A stretch of 64,000 nt of DNA, taken from NCBI GenBank assembly GCA_030549495.1, contig JAUIRK010000536.1, positions 868,001 to 932,000 of the forward strand, read 5' to 3'. The translations under genes and the position numbers were made by a program. The notes under the pieces were generated by a model that saw only the letters and a list, made by a program, of their open reading frames with translations, was not told the origin of the DNA and searched no databases. This DNA is from Nectonema munidae (taxonomy: Eukaryota; Nematomorpha; Nectonematoida; Nectonematidae). Positions 53,101 to 63,637 of the stretch are shown piece by piece (the stretch's first letter is position 1; every line of letters starts with the position of its first letter).

Positions 53101-54429
53101 CGTGTGTGTGTATTCACATCAAAGCTATATCATCAACAAGGTAATGAAACCACACACTTTCAAAAACTCGAATCATCATCTCAGCTTGATACTGTGCAGC
53201 TGATATGCATGATGTAGTATACAAACAGGGTTTTGATGATGTAAAAGTTGATGTGTGCGTGATTTGATGCACTTTACTGATGCTAAACTTTATATAATCA
53301 GATATGAACTATGAATATCTTATAAATTATAAAGGTACCATGGGTGTTTCATCGAGAAGGCACAATTGGGCCTTTTGTATCCAACTATGAGAAAGTAGGC
53401 TTGATGCGGGATCGAACCCAAGGCGTTGAGTTATCAAAACCCAGTACCTAGCCAATCTCACTCAAGCCCCCTACTTAATATAAATTATAAGATTTTTGAA
53501 GAATTAATTCACAAATACCCGCAATTTTGTGTTATGCGGGTCCGACAAACCCACGAGAGTGCCCATCTCGCACAGGCGTCTAGTATATACGCACATACAC
53601 TATTCTAGACATCAAGACTTCGATTCTACACCTCAATAATCACTCTTTTTATATCATTAAATATTATCCTCACTCTCCGTATTCTCAATTGATCGATATT
53701 TTGAATGACCCAAGGTTATCTCAAATTAAAGCACGCAGCACCCAAAATATACTTATAAAAATTTGAGTGTGCTTAAAAAAATTTTTGGCAAAAGAGAAAA
53801 AAGGAAGAAATAAAATACTTGAATTGAAACACCAAAATTATTTCCATCTTCGATGCGAGGAATCAAAAAGAGTATCCACATCTTAACCTGAAAAAGAAAA
53901 CGTTCACAAGGGGAAAATAAAAGAGGGAAGGATTAGTGTTGCATATCGGTGTCAGACGCTTCACCCACTCACCCTAATGATTTCCAATTAACTCACAATT
54001 TTAAAATGGCTTCTTTTCATTTTCTCTATCGCCATCGTAATATTCACGCCTCTTTGCATAACAATAATTTGAGCTGTCAAGTCATTAGAATTTTGGGTCA
54101 ATTGAAAAGTGTTCAGTGATCGATAAATGTCTTTCCCTTCCTCCCTTAAACTTACAACTCCTGGGTAGAAGGTAGGAATAAAGAGAACGAATAATATACA
54201 CTGTTAGCGTCTTCAATCAAGGAATGGATGTATGGTTTGAGAACTTGAATCAAATCAAAGATCTTCTTGTTCAATGGAACACTCGCTGGATGGGAAGGAG
54301 TCGTGTCTTGAAGGAAAGAGAAAAAGTTATTTCATGTGATCAAAAGAAATGCATTAATTGAAAAAGGATTCTACCATTGCGGACTTCAGTACCACTGTTG
54401 TCTTCTTTCCGCTTTTTCGGTAGAGGATC
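49857..54429 (-). CDS. PSME3: Proteasome activator REG-gamma / PA28-gamma, 3' four exons
   Basis: Exons 54429-54375, 54306-54200, 53887-53819 and 50147-49857 join in phase to 173 residues. The product forms a nuclear heptameric ring that caps the 20S proteasome and promotes ubiquitin-independent degradation. The visible part has a basic nuclear signal (PLPKKRKED), a helix reading LNKKIFDLIQVLKPYIHSLI, the nearly invariant activation loop LIPRIEDGNNFGVSIQ, and a C-terminal domain with ETEAATYLDQVSAYF, KYPFIEDYKRAI and KNMEKIKKPRTSN ending in LY. Human PSME3 is 254 aa, so about 80 N-terminal residues are missing; one weak candidate exon is 54697-54621. The 3.7-kb last intron holds a LINE, a hAT MITE and a SINE. 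The gene is convergent with the coactivator gene. Confidence 0.92.
50427..50584. mobile_element. hAT MITE in the PSME3 intron
   Basis: Starts CAGGGGTGAGCAACC and ends CACACCCCTG, inverse hAT termini 158 bp apart. The flanking 8-mers do not match, so the target duplication has decayed or the ends are off by a few bases. Confidence 0.6.
51229..52620 (-). mobile_element. LINE 5' half: 2A-like peptide, PHD finger, endonuclease
   Basis: The main minus frame (52530-51457, 357 codons) has an N-terminal region ending LQLLLAGDIETYRGLY, a decayed form of the 2A-like LLLAGDIETNPGP found in many animal LINEs. Next is a complete C4HC3 PHD-type finger (C88, C91, C107, C110, H115, C118, C133, C136), a Ser/Thr/Pro-rich linker, and an AP-type endonuclease start (NFLQMNIDGIKEKHIEQK, VIIHETKLK, GEGFGLI). 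Another frame continues with NVLLAGDFNAKHTDWF (about 51450-51400), the endonuclease GDFNA motif. An upstream piece (NFLGIGQAFASINEF) is in a third frame. Reverse transcriptase is absent. CR1/L2-like, inserted antisense-neutral in a PSME3 intron (same strand as the gene). Confidence 0.8.
53331..53473 (-). repeat. tRNA-derived SINE copy 2
   Basis: On the minus strand it begins with a GGCTTGAGTGAGATTGGC A-box region, has GGGTTCGATCCC (B box, 53419-53408) and ends CTTCTCGATGAAACACCC then GGTACC. Lies in the last PSME3 intron near exon 53887-53819. Confidence 0.8.
53819..53887 (-). CDS. PSME3: PSME3 exon: activation loop
   Basis: Exactly 23 codons between TTTTTCAG and GTATTT, phase 0 at both ends. 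Encodes VKMWILFLIPRIEDGNNF and GVSIQ, the loop that opens the proteasome gate. Confidence 0.95.
54200..54306 (-). CDS. PSME3: PSME3 exon: helix before the activation loop
   Basis: Acceptor CCTTCAAG, donor AGT|GTATAT. Encodes TTPSHPASVPLNKKIFDL and IQVLKPYIHSLIEDANS, corresponding to the KSNQQLVDIIEKVKPEI part of human PSME3. An Asp codon is completed across the upstream junction. Confidence 0.9.
54375..54429 (-). CDS. PSME3: PSME3 exon: nuclear localisation signal
   Basis: Acceptor ATTTTCAG, donor G|GTAGAA. 18 codons, DPLPKKRKEDNSGTEVRN, like the KKRRLDECEE region of the human protein. The next intron is only 68 bp. Confidence 0.82.
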
Positions 54430-54620
54430 CTGAAAATCACAATTTTTTACTTTACAAACAGCACAGAAAATGTAAGGAGTATGATGCAAAAGACAAATTG
54501 CATTTATTCAAGGTAGCTCTAGCAATGTGCAACGGACTTTCGAGTTTTTTAAGGCTAAACTGGGTCTATCGTATTTTCATTAAAAATTTTTTTTTACAAA
54601 AATTTTGTAAAATATATCAC

Positions 54621-54697
54621 CTGAGAAAAAGCATTCGCATCCATATGTTGAAAAGAGTGTAGTATAAATTTTTTGAAGTGTTGAATTCTTTCTTTAT
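54621..54697 (-). CDS. Possible further upstream PSME3 exon
   Basis: A 77-bp open stretch between GACTTCTCAG and GTGATA, phase-compatible with the NLS exon and giving KERIQHFKKFILHSF and QHMDANAFSQ. No convincing match to known REG N-termini, so it may be chance. Confidence 0.2.
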
Positions 54698-55571
54698 CTG
54701 AGAAGTCTATGTGTATCATCAAAGCTAATAACTCATCTATTCGAAGGAGCATTAGAACTTTTTTAAAGTTTTATTGGCTATCAATCATATGATTTTCAAT
54801 ATGTTAAGTTTTGCTGCCATGATCATTAAAATAAAAGATCTCGTGTATCAAGTGTCAATTCGATAGTTGTAAAACTTTATTCCTAAAGGCCACTTCGATA
54901 TAATATCTTCTCATTGATCATCATTTATTTTCTATGTTTATATATATATTAACTAATTTCCTTAAATAGTTTCTGTTCCATTAATTTTAAAATGAGATAC
55001 CATAATTAAAAAAATTTTTTTTTAATTAAACTGCCGTGCATAGTTTTTGAGGTTTATGTATTATTAAGCTTTTCTGGGTGTATTTTGAATGATGATTTCA
55101 AAAATGTTATCCATTTTGCTCAATCGGGCCAGAATTTTGTGATATTGCATTTAAATCCAACATTCAGGTAAAATATTAACATTTTTTCGCTCAAGATGGG
55201 TTCCCATATTTGTTCATTAAAAAATCATCTAAGACATTGGCAAGCCTCGCAGAAAATATTTGTGTCTGTTTTAATGCCCTCGCGATGTGTTTAAATACAC
55301 CCGCATGCTCGCTGGTCATTTAAATGTCCACCGTGAGGCAAAGGAAAAGAGTATAATGTCCGTGTTTTTTACCTATATTTTTCCATCTGGTGGTGCATGG
55401 CATGTACTAGCAACCACCCCGATGTGCCCCAAAGTTTAGACCTTCAGTCAATGTCTCTTGAGACTTCAAAAAAGTGGGAGTGTGTGAGTCTCTCTCATAA
55501 ACACACACGCACGCATATTCCTAATCATATACACACATGATTTTTCTTCCTACAGAGTTGTACATTTAATC
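54698..55571. other. No feature recognised
   Basis: The PSME3 N-terminal exons might be expected here, but none was recognised. Confidence 0.35.
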
Positions 55572-56770
55572 ATGAATCGGAAGTGCAAGAACGACCTGAA
55601 CAGGTTTTTTATGCGGTTGTGTAACAATGATAGAATGACGGTGCATCATTACTTCCCTACTAAAAACTTATATCATGCATGCTTTAGAATGAAATTTAGA
55701 GACCAAGATAAAGCTTTTGTCCTTCACATGTGCTCTAAAACATGTATTGAAAATCTGGGGGCTGTAGCAACTAGAAGATTCAAAGTCTACCATTTGGCAT
55801 TCCTACGGTATGGAGGGAAAGCCCAGATCATGCCACGAAGTGTTACCCCTACATCACAAACCTTCAGAGTGAGTTATGCCAATACATCAATACAAATATA
55901 TTGAATGCAGAATGTTTACGCATTCTTAAATATATTAGTTACCTAAGTTAGTTAACACGCATTCTTAAATGTATCTTTCCTCTTTCAGTGGGATAATCAA
56001 ACAGACAAGCAGCACTACACGCAACGTGACACGCCTGAAAGAAGGGAACTGACTCCAGGTTCTCACAATATTGTTGCCAATGGTCTGGTAAATCCGCAGA
56101 GCATTCTTCTTCCGCCACTGCACATCAAGCTCGGTCTGTTCAAAAACTATGTAAAGGCACTGGACAAAAAAGCAAGGCTCTCAATTTTCTGAAAGAAATT
56201 GTTTTCAGTGAGGCAAAGCTGAATGCAGAAATTTTTGATGGCCCTCAGATCAGAGCACTTTACAAAGATCCCAAATTTGATTGCATTATGGAAGTAAACG
56301 AGAAGAAAGCCTCCTGAGAGTATTTACTCGTAGTAGTAATACTCCCTCAGCTCATTATAGGAAATGTAACTTTTTTTCTCTCTGTAATGAACTGATTGAT
56401 TTCACTGGTAATTAGATAGTGTAATCAAGGGGCTAAGACAACAACAATAACAAGAAAGCATACATGCTTAAAGTCCATTGTCTCCAATTTTCTTGGTAAA
56501 TACAGAAGTTCAGAGTATGAACGAGTTGTTGATGACCTACTTGATGCATGCATGTCCATCAAAATGCACTTCCTCAGCTACCACTTTAACTACTTTTTAG
56601 AGAAATGTGGTGACGTGAGTGAGGAACAAGGAAAACGTTTCCATCAAGATATCCGTGTAATGAAGGAAAGGTAACAGGGTCGCTGGGATATCAACATGCT
56701 GGTCGACTACTGTTGTGTCTGAAATGGGACTTCCCAGACACCAAGGACCAAGGAAATACTCTGCGACAGC
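55572..56770 (+). pseudogene. Unclassified repeated protein family, copy 2 (fuller)
   Basis: Ordered pieces: an N-terminal part (55572-55870) with NRKCKNDLNRFFMRL, RMTVHHYFPTKNLYHACFR and MKFRDQDKAFVLH; then DKQHYTQRDTPERRELTPGS and SILLPPLHIKLGLFKNYVKA (about 56000-56160); IFDGPQIRALYKDPKFD (about 56235); IVSNFLGKYRSSEYERVVDD, KMHFLSYHFNYFLEKCGDV and GKRFHQDIRVMKER (56480-56670). An intron-like GT-AG stretch lies at 55869-55988. This architecture recurs in annotated 'uncharacterised' proteins of many invertebrates; I cannot name its class or enzymatic activity. Broken, several breaks; no terminal repeats identified. Confidence 0.65.
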
Positions 56771-58499
56771 CATTTATGCATGTCTAACTGTAAAGGCATC
56801 TATGTAGTTGACATATTTTGGTTCTATGTGTTGCGGTTACGTTTCTTCTAATATATTTGGGATAAATATTTAGACATCATATTTAAGAATTTCGATTTTT
56901 TCCTAATTCTCAAAGCATAAAAAGCTGACCTGATTGGGCAATTGATGTGCGCATCGTATATTGGTTATTATATTCTTTTACTAAAAGTAACAATAGTACG
57001 CTTTTACAGAAAATATAGTTAAAAGTTCAATTTAAAATTAAATATTAAAACTTTTTTATAAAGTGGAGTAAAAAGTACGTTCAAAAATAAGACTCGACAA
57101 AAAGTCCACACCTCGTTTGGCTAAGGTTAAACAATTTTATATAAAAATCAACTTTAAAATAAAGAAATCGCCTGTCGCAGTTAAAACAGGCGATGGGAAG
57201 AATTGAGTTGATAAAAAACACGTGAAAAGTTTATTGGATCTAAATTTTAGCATAAATATTTAAGCGCAAAAAAACATAATGATGCAAACAAACTCTTCAA
57301 AAAATAAGGAAAAAGTTTAAAGGAGCACCAAACTTTTGGCATTGTATAGTATAGTCAGTCATGAGGGGCGTTGGGTATAAAAAGGTTGTCAAACACTGTA
57401 CAAGAGAATCTTTGAGTGTGTTTAGCAGAAAAATTTTAATATAGACAATTGAACAAGACTACGCTTTCAAATTTTTTCGGCTAAAAAAGAAAAATTTGAA
57501 TGCTAAAAATTACCAAATGAGAATTTATCTCTCCATTCTGGCAAACTTTTTTTTCGTCATCATCAAGTTTCTTAACTTCATAATCGATTAACTTCTCCAA
57601 ACTGATTTTCTGTCGATTAAATATGCAGATTTAGAAAAGTAAAATTTGTAGCAATAATTCGATTATAAGTTTACGTGAACTATCAATGCTAATTTATCAC
57701 TGTCAAAACTTGGAAATAGCAATAATTTTATAGCCAAGTTTCATAGGGTAACACGTTAATGAAAAAATATTTGTAAGCACTAAAATTGGCACATGCTTTT
57801 TGTGGTTGCATTAGACTTCATTTTTGCTTAGCCATTTGGCTAAACACGACCATTTTTTTTAGCCAAATTTTTAAAAAGCCCAATTTTGAATAATACAGTG
57901 AGGAACAGTTATAAAGCGACATGGAGTATAAGCAGATGCGTTTGACTTTAATTTCTCATGTTTTGTCCAATGAAAAATACAAAAATCGAGTTACTTTTAC
58001 TCAACTATTACTTGAATACATACCAGGGTGCCACACCCATGGGGGAGGGGGTGAAAAATTCACCTCTTTCCCCAAATATGAAGTCAAGGGGGAGGAGGGT
58101 GAAAACGCCTTGTTGGATTCATCTAACTCTATTAATTGCATAAAATTTGTTATTTTATTTGGACACAACTTAACAATATACCTAAGGTGATGTTGACGCA
58201 GAGAATAGTGATAAGCATATGCTAGATAAAGCATCCTCATCCCTTCAGGGAAATATTTAGAGAAGAGAAAGCTATAAAATTATAAATCCTTGTATTTGAC
58301 ACACTTAGCACATGAAATAAGGAATAGAGAAGAGAAAACAGGAAATGCTGTTAAAGCTTGGTTTGATTTATAATCTTTCATATTTCTTTCTTGATCAATT
58401 CTTTGTTTACTCTTCCCATTTGCTAACGTTTTGTATTTTACTTTGGCTTTATTGATGGATAAACCGATTCGTAACTCAGCAGCAAAAACTTCATTATAT
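56771..58499. other. No gene recognised
   Basis: Holds a 9-bp-arm hairpin at 57167-57194 (ATCGCCTGT / ACAGGCGAT), a possible hAT end CAGGGTGCCACACCC near 58024, and an open stretch bounded by splice-like signals on the minus strand near 57605-57510 (KISLEKLIDYEVKKLDDDEK) that I cannot assign. Confidence 0.35.
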
Positions 58500-59340
58500 A
58501 TGAAAGATATGATCAATTTTTATCCAATGAGTCTGAAGTTGAATCATATTCTTATTATAATCAAGAGTCGAGCGATTCTGAAGTTTCTTCTAATGATGAT
58601 AAAAAGGTGAATAACTCTAGCTTCGGTTAAACAGTTGTTTTATATGAACACTCAGAAGATAAAAGCACAACTCTAGATAAAGATATAACTGTATGGAGTA
58701 AATTGGTAATGTAAAAGGAATAGCTTCGACTCAAAACGTTTCTAAATACAACCCCGGTCAAACGAGTTTTTCCTATCGTGAAACAAGTATTCAATCATCG
58801 TCTGCATTGAGGTGCATACTTGATGAGAGGATCCTACGTCTTCAAAAATGTACGATTGAAGAAGCGACCAGAGAAAAAAGTGAATGGAATCTTTCAAAAG
58901 AGTTGGAAATTTTTTGGCTTTATGTATACTCAGAGGAGCTTTTGGAGCAAGAAAACTTTCATCAAGAAGCTTATGGTCAAAAAAATGGGGCATAGCATTT
59001 TTCAGGGACAATATTCAACGAGAAAATATTTAGAGAAATAATTAAAATACTTGAGAAAATCTTAAAAGTCAAAGGAGAATTCGTATAAAGGAATTCTATT
59101 CACTTCAGACATTTACTTCAGTGTTATGTCTCTAACCGCATACAAAGCAAAAAGTTGTTTTAATTCTGAGCAGTCTTCACTACAACTCTGTTTCTGTGAA
59201 CAAAGAAGTAAAAAAAGACAAGAATCTATTACATATTATAATTCTACTAAATATGAAGTAGATATCATTGATCAAGTGTGTCGTACGTACCCAGCCAAAG
59301 CAAAAACGAATTTTAAGGATATGCGCACCTGTCATAGAGG
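58500..59340 (+). mobile_element. Decayed piggyBac transposase, type 1
   Basis: An acidic Ser-rich N-terminal region (SYYNQESSDSEVSSND, about 58545) is followed by the first domain in shifting frames (EWNLSKELEIFWLYVYSEE; LWSKKWGIAFFRDN). Then comes SLTAYKAK and, at about 59225, YYNSTKYEVDIIDQVCRTYP, the block that normally reads YYNKTKGGVDxxDxMxxTY and carries the third catalytic Asp. The middle with the first two Asp is deleted. Unrelated at sequence level to the intact element at 13.3 kb beyond the family fold. Confidence 0.7.
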
Positions 59341-59449
59341 TGTTGCATATGCGTTAGGAGGAGGGGGTTGAAATTTTTATAATTTTTCATTACGCAACAT
59401 ATGTATGTCCCCTAATGAAGGATCACTTGGATCAAGAGTAGTCTTAAAT

Positions 59450-60320
59450 TTGATTTATATTTTAAGAATGATAATGCACATATTCGCACTAAATTTTTAC
59501 TCCAGCAAATCTTTTTAAAATGTTGTCTGAAAAAAATGCGCGTAACTGGAACAATTGATGAAAAGAGATTAGAAAAGTGTCCAATTATTTCAAAGAAAAT
59601 ACACACAAAAGGTAGAGGTGGAAGTTTTGAAAACCCTTTTTAAAATAAAGTCGGCTAGTTCGTTGGCCCGATAACAAAGCGGTAACCGTCATGACAAACT
59701 TTGATCAAATTTATCCTTTAAAAAGTGTCAATAGATATGATAGAGCGAGTAAATCCCGTGTTAATATAATTCAACCAAAATTGGGAAAAAAATATAATTC
59801 AGGAATGGGTGGAGTAGATGTGCATGATTGGTTAAGTAAATATGAAGTTTCAGTACGTAGAAAAAAATGGTACTGGGGTCTGATTACTAGAATCTTGAAT
59901 ATGGCTGTTGGTAAGAGTTAGCTCCTATATAGATTAAGGTAAAGGTACCGTAGGGTGTTTTCCTCAAGAAGGCACAATTGCGCCGCTTGTATCGAACTAT
60001 GAGGAAAGTAGGTTTAATGTGGGATCGAACCTAAGACCTTAAGTTATCGAAAGCCAGTATCTAACCAACCTTACTCACTCCGGGGGTAGCGATTAGCAAA
60101 TAACTAAAAAAAACTTGTCACTTCTTGAATTCCGAAGAGATAACACTTTTACATATTTAAAATTGGCTTCGTTGGGTAAACAAAAAAGTCTTCAAGTCAC
60201 ATACAGCAAAGTTTTTTACGCTATGATTAGCCATATGCCGGCTAAAAAAAATATAAGCTTCACTCAACAAAAAAAGTGTGGAAAATGTGATGTTCCTCTC
60301 TGAACGAAATGCTTGTTAGT
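59450..60320 (+). mobile_element. Decayed piggyBac transposase, type 2, with SINE inside
   Basis: Pieces read RVTGTIDEKRLEKCPI and TKGRGGSFE, then 59691-59921: NIIQPKLGKKYNSGMGGVD, VHDWLSKYEVSVRRKKWYW, ILNMAV. This is the C-terminal catalytic part of PGBD2/3-like transposases. After a SINE (59941-60089) the frame resumes with LLEFRRDN and ends at a Cys-rich remnant (KKCGKCDVPL, about 60275-60301). The 5' two-thirds are missing. Confidence 0.75.
59941..60089 (-). repeat. tRNA-derived SINE copy 3, inserted in piggyBac
   Basis: Minus-strand B box GGTTCGATCCC at about 60030-60020, and the shared tail TTGTGCCTTCTTGAGGAAAA then GGTACC. It lies between two parts of the type 2 piggyBac reading frame, so it landed after that element. 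Confidence 0.78.
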
Positions 60321-60929
60321 AGGTAATAAAAAATCAATTAGCTCGGTAGAGATTCAGTACTTAATGGGTAAAGAAGCAAAAAAATATAGAAAATTCATAA
60401 TAGGTATCAAACAAAAAAATGTTAGACGCACTTAAAAAAACGTTTTAAAATATTTACATTTGTTAGCATTATTAAGGAAAACTTTACTAAAGAATCTAAT
60501 ATACAAAACCAAAATAATAATCTGCAAATTTACTGCTAAAAGATCTTCTAGTTGCAGAACCTTTGCAGGAAACTTTTCAGTTACAAGCGTTTCAGCCTAA
60601 AAATAAAAATTAATATAAATATATGATTATATTCAGTTAAAATTACTTCAAGTTTGAGTTTCTTCTTAAAATCTTCTACCTTAAAAGTAAAATTCAAAAT
60701 AAATCTTGATAGTTGATATATACAAACAAATATACTTCATGATGTCCTTTTTGAATAGAAGCCATTATAATAGATTGAGTTAAAAACAACTACAAAATTA
60801 AGGCAAGAGAAAAATTTTGTACAAACAATTGACTCATTAAATAGGTTTTAAAAAGTTATCAAAAAATTTAAAAAAAATTGTAATATAAACGACATAATTA
60901 TTAAGGTCATCTATTCCTTAATAGATATA
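60321..60929. other. No feature recognised
   Basis: AT-rich sequence between the piggyBac relic and the next SINE. Confidence 0.4.
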
Positions 60930-61050
60930 ACACTTGATCAGGGTTTCGACTCAGGTCTAAGGTTCGATCCCGAAACAAGCCTACTTTCGATACAAGCGGT
61001 GCAATTGTGCCTTCTTGATGAAAACACCCTACGGTACCTTTACTTTTATT
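60930..61050 (+). repeat. tRNA-derived SINE copy 4, 5' part eroded
   Basis: GGTTCGATCCC at 60961-60971, then CAAGCGGTGCAATTGTGCC and GATGAAAACACCCTACGGTACC. The A-box region is barely recognisable. Confidence 0.72.
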
Positions 61051-61317
61051 ACTCTGATGAAGGTAAATCTTTTTAAAGGTAAATGTACAATTTGGTCTTA
61101 ATAGCATATACAAATAGAAAATGTATTCAATCTTCGTTTGTTACATTAAAATAGGTCTTTTTGAATAATTTTAATCAGGATATACAAAATTTTAATTAAA
61201 AAAATATTAGATTAGTTATTCATAATTTTATATTGTTTTTTTTAAGACTTTATTTATTAATTATAAGTATTCATAAAGCTAAATTCTAATTTGAAATATC
61301 TATATTATAATAAGCTA

Positions 61318-61661
61318 GCGTCTGTGTGTCTGTCTGTGTGTCGCGGGAAGTTTTCTCATTGGTTGATTTTTTGGGTGTTTTGGGTTTTTTTTTTTGTGGG
61401 GTGAGGTTTTTTTTTTTTGTGTGTTTGGAGTATTCTGTTTGGTTGGAATTATTTATTTGTGTGGTGGGTTCTTTTTCTTTTGTTGGGGTGGGGTTGGAGT
61501 ATTCTTTTTGGTTGGGATATCTTTTTTTTGTTTTTTTTTTTGGAAAAAAAAAAAAAAAAAAAAAAATAAAAACCCCACCAAAAAAAACACACCACAAAAA
61601 AAAAAAAAAAACGGGGGGGGGGGGGGGGGGGAACGGGGGGGGGGGGGGGGGGGGGGGGGGG
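61318..61661. repeat. Homopolymer mosaic (G/T, then A/C, then poly-G)
   Basis: 61318-61541 is almost only G and T, 61542-61611 almost only A and C, and 61613-61661 has runs of 19 and 27 G split by AAC. Frames through it give Phe/Gly/Lys-rich nonsense. Either an expanded simple repeat or a sequencing/assembly artefact. Confidence 0.85.
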
Positions 61662-62045
61662 TTTTATTATATTTTACAAAAATTAGCGAAAATTAATGAA
61701 AAAATATCTAAAATTTTTACAGATTTATTTTTGAAAATTTAGGTGCAAAATTATTTTTATTTTACAAAGTTATTGACAATTTTTTAGGTTTCAAAACATA
61801 TTTTTTTAACAAATTCATAAAATATAATGCTTTTGGTCAATTTATTTTCAAAGCTTAGTAAAGTGAACTAAGATTCTCTATGCGGTTATTACAAGAATCA
61901 ACTCGTTTATGGGCAGAAAAAGCTCATTCAACAATAAATCTCAGAATATACTGCCTTCAAAACAATCATAAGTTTTTCTTAAATTTTCGCTTAACCTTAA
62001 ACCTGTTTTTAGCCTATTTAATATTTCAACAAAGTCCATGGAGTT
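61662..62045. other. No feature recognised
   Basis: AT-rich, no signal. Confidence 0.4.
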
Positions 62046-62050
62046 ATGAC

Positions 62051-62161
62051 CGGACATTTGACTGAAGGACATTTGGTGAAGGAACATTTAGCCGAATCGA
62101 CATTAAGCCAACAGGACATATCGCCGAAGGGTCATTTAGCCGAATTGACTTTTCGCCCAAA
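62051..62161. repeat. Degenerate minisatellite, ~15-bp unit
   Basis: About seven imperfect units of GGACATTTAGCCGAA (for example GGACATTTGACTGAA, GGAACATTTAGCCGAA, GGTCATTTAGCCGAA). The open frames on both strands here follow from the 15-bp periodicity and are not taken as genes. Confidence 0.75.
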
Positions 62162-62430
62162 ATATACATCGATTTTGACAATCTTTGTAGACGTTGCTTT
62201 ACTTTCAGTAAGTTTGCAATTTGTGCTCTATACAAATGTGAAGAGTAATTTATGCTTCATTTTATTATAAGCTCTACAAATTTATCTACTCGAAATTACA
62301 TTCAATTTTTCTTTACTTTAATTATTTATAACTTATATACACAAATTATGTTATGAATACTTTTAGGAAATGTGTTATGATAAGACATGATTAAAAAAAT
62401 ATATTTTCTAAGGGCAACTCCTCACAATAT

Positions 62431-62646
62431 TTAAATACTTAAAAACATATAGTTTATTAAATTGTTTGTTTTATCAGTTTATTTTCTCTTTGAAATAAAT
62501 TTTTTAATCGTAAATTTATCTCAATCGGGCGAATTTGGAACAATGGTTTTTAAATACTTAAAAACATAGTTTATTAAATTGCTTGTTTTATCAGTTTATT
62601 TTCTCTTTGAAATAAGTTTTTTAATCGTAAATTTATCGCAATAGGG
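62431..62646. repeat. Tandem duplication, ~97-bp unit
   Basis: 62431-62527 and 62550-62646 share TTAAATACTTAAAAACATA, GTTTTATCAGTTTATTTTC and TTTTTTAATCGTAAATTTAT with only a few differences. A SINE starts right at the end of the second unit. Confidence 0.85.
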
Positions 62647-62792
62647 GGCGTGAGTAGGGTTGGTTAGATGCTGGATTCGATAACTCGAGGTCTTGGGTTC
62701 GATTCCGCATCAAGCCTGCCCTCCTCATTAGTTCGATACAAGCGGCGCAATTGTGCCTTATCGATGAAAACACCCCGGGGTACCTCTACCTC
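62644..62792 (+). repeat. tRNA-derived SINE copy 5, best preserved
   Basis: Starts GGGGGCGTGAGTAGGGTTGG (A-box region from about 62651), has GGTTCGATTCC as B box (62696-62706), and a tRNA-unrelated tail CAAGCGGCGCAATTGTGCC ... GATGAAAACACC ... GGTACC. Its head is tRNA-like with the spacing of A and B boxes expected for RNA polymerase III. Confidence 0.82.
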
Positions 62793-63637
62793 AATCACAG
62801 AGAAATATGAATGTTTTTGTGAGCATTTCTTTTGCTGTATTTTGTTGGGTTTAAACGTTTTAACCTGAGATTCAGGCACCCCTAAGGGTTGTAAGAAATA
62901 GTTATAGAGGATGCGGGGCGCACAATATTTCCTAAAAATTAAATATTCAATTCTAGAATAAATATGCTAATTGAATTAGAAAATATCAAGGTTTTAGAAT
63001 TAACATTAATATCTTGGAATAGCCTTATCTAAAGTATGTACATTTACATATATAATATCTAGTTTGTCAGCCCTAGGGATAGATTTCTTTGACTCTTCGA
63101 ATCAATGCAGTCAACTTTACAATTTTATTATTGAATTACCTATGTTATTTTCCAGGTATTAGTTATGCTTGTCTTGTTTAAATAATCATCCGTTTATAAA
63201 TATGACTGCTTTTGACGGTACCCAAAAATATTTTGTTCTTTTGTATGTGTTCTCTATACTTATCATATTACTTTTTTCTTAAAATTTTGATGGACGAGGA
63301 AATAAAAACAGTCATTGAAACATCAAAGTTGTGTAGGTTTAGTTTTTACTAAGTCGTGATATAACAAAGGAAAATTTGGGTAAAGATTAAATTAATTATC
63401 TTGACTCTTATAATGAAAGAATAAGTTATACAACATGTAATGTTAGTTTTGCATGCATACCATTTGTGTTGTCCAAGCTTTTTTTTGGTAACAACTTATT
63501 TTGAAATTTTGCTTGTAACCTTTCCTTTGTTTTTTTCCACGATCTTTCATGCTTTTATTTTTTATTACTTTTAATTGCTTTCTTTTATTCTAGAATTAAA
63601 ACTTTTCTAAAATTGTTCACCTTTTGATTTTATAAAT
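62793..63637. other. No feature recognised
   Basis: AT-rich sequence before the BED-hAT start. Confidence 0.4.

Noticed and set aside
61286-61742. ORFs of 100-138 codons
   Set aside because: They consist of Phe, Gly, Lys and Pro runs from the homopolymer mosaic; no coding meaning.
62044-62270. ORFs on both strands over the minisatellite
   Set aside because: A 15-bp repeat is a multiple of three and keeps frames open by periodicity; the repeated peptide is not a known domain.
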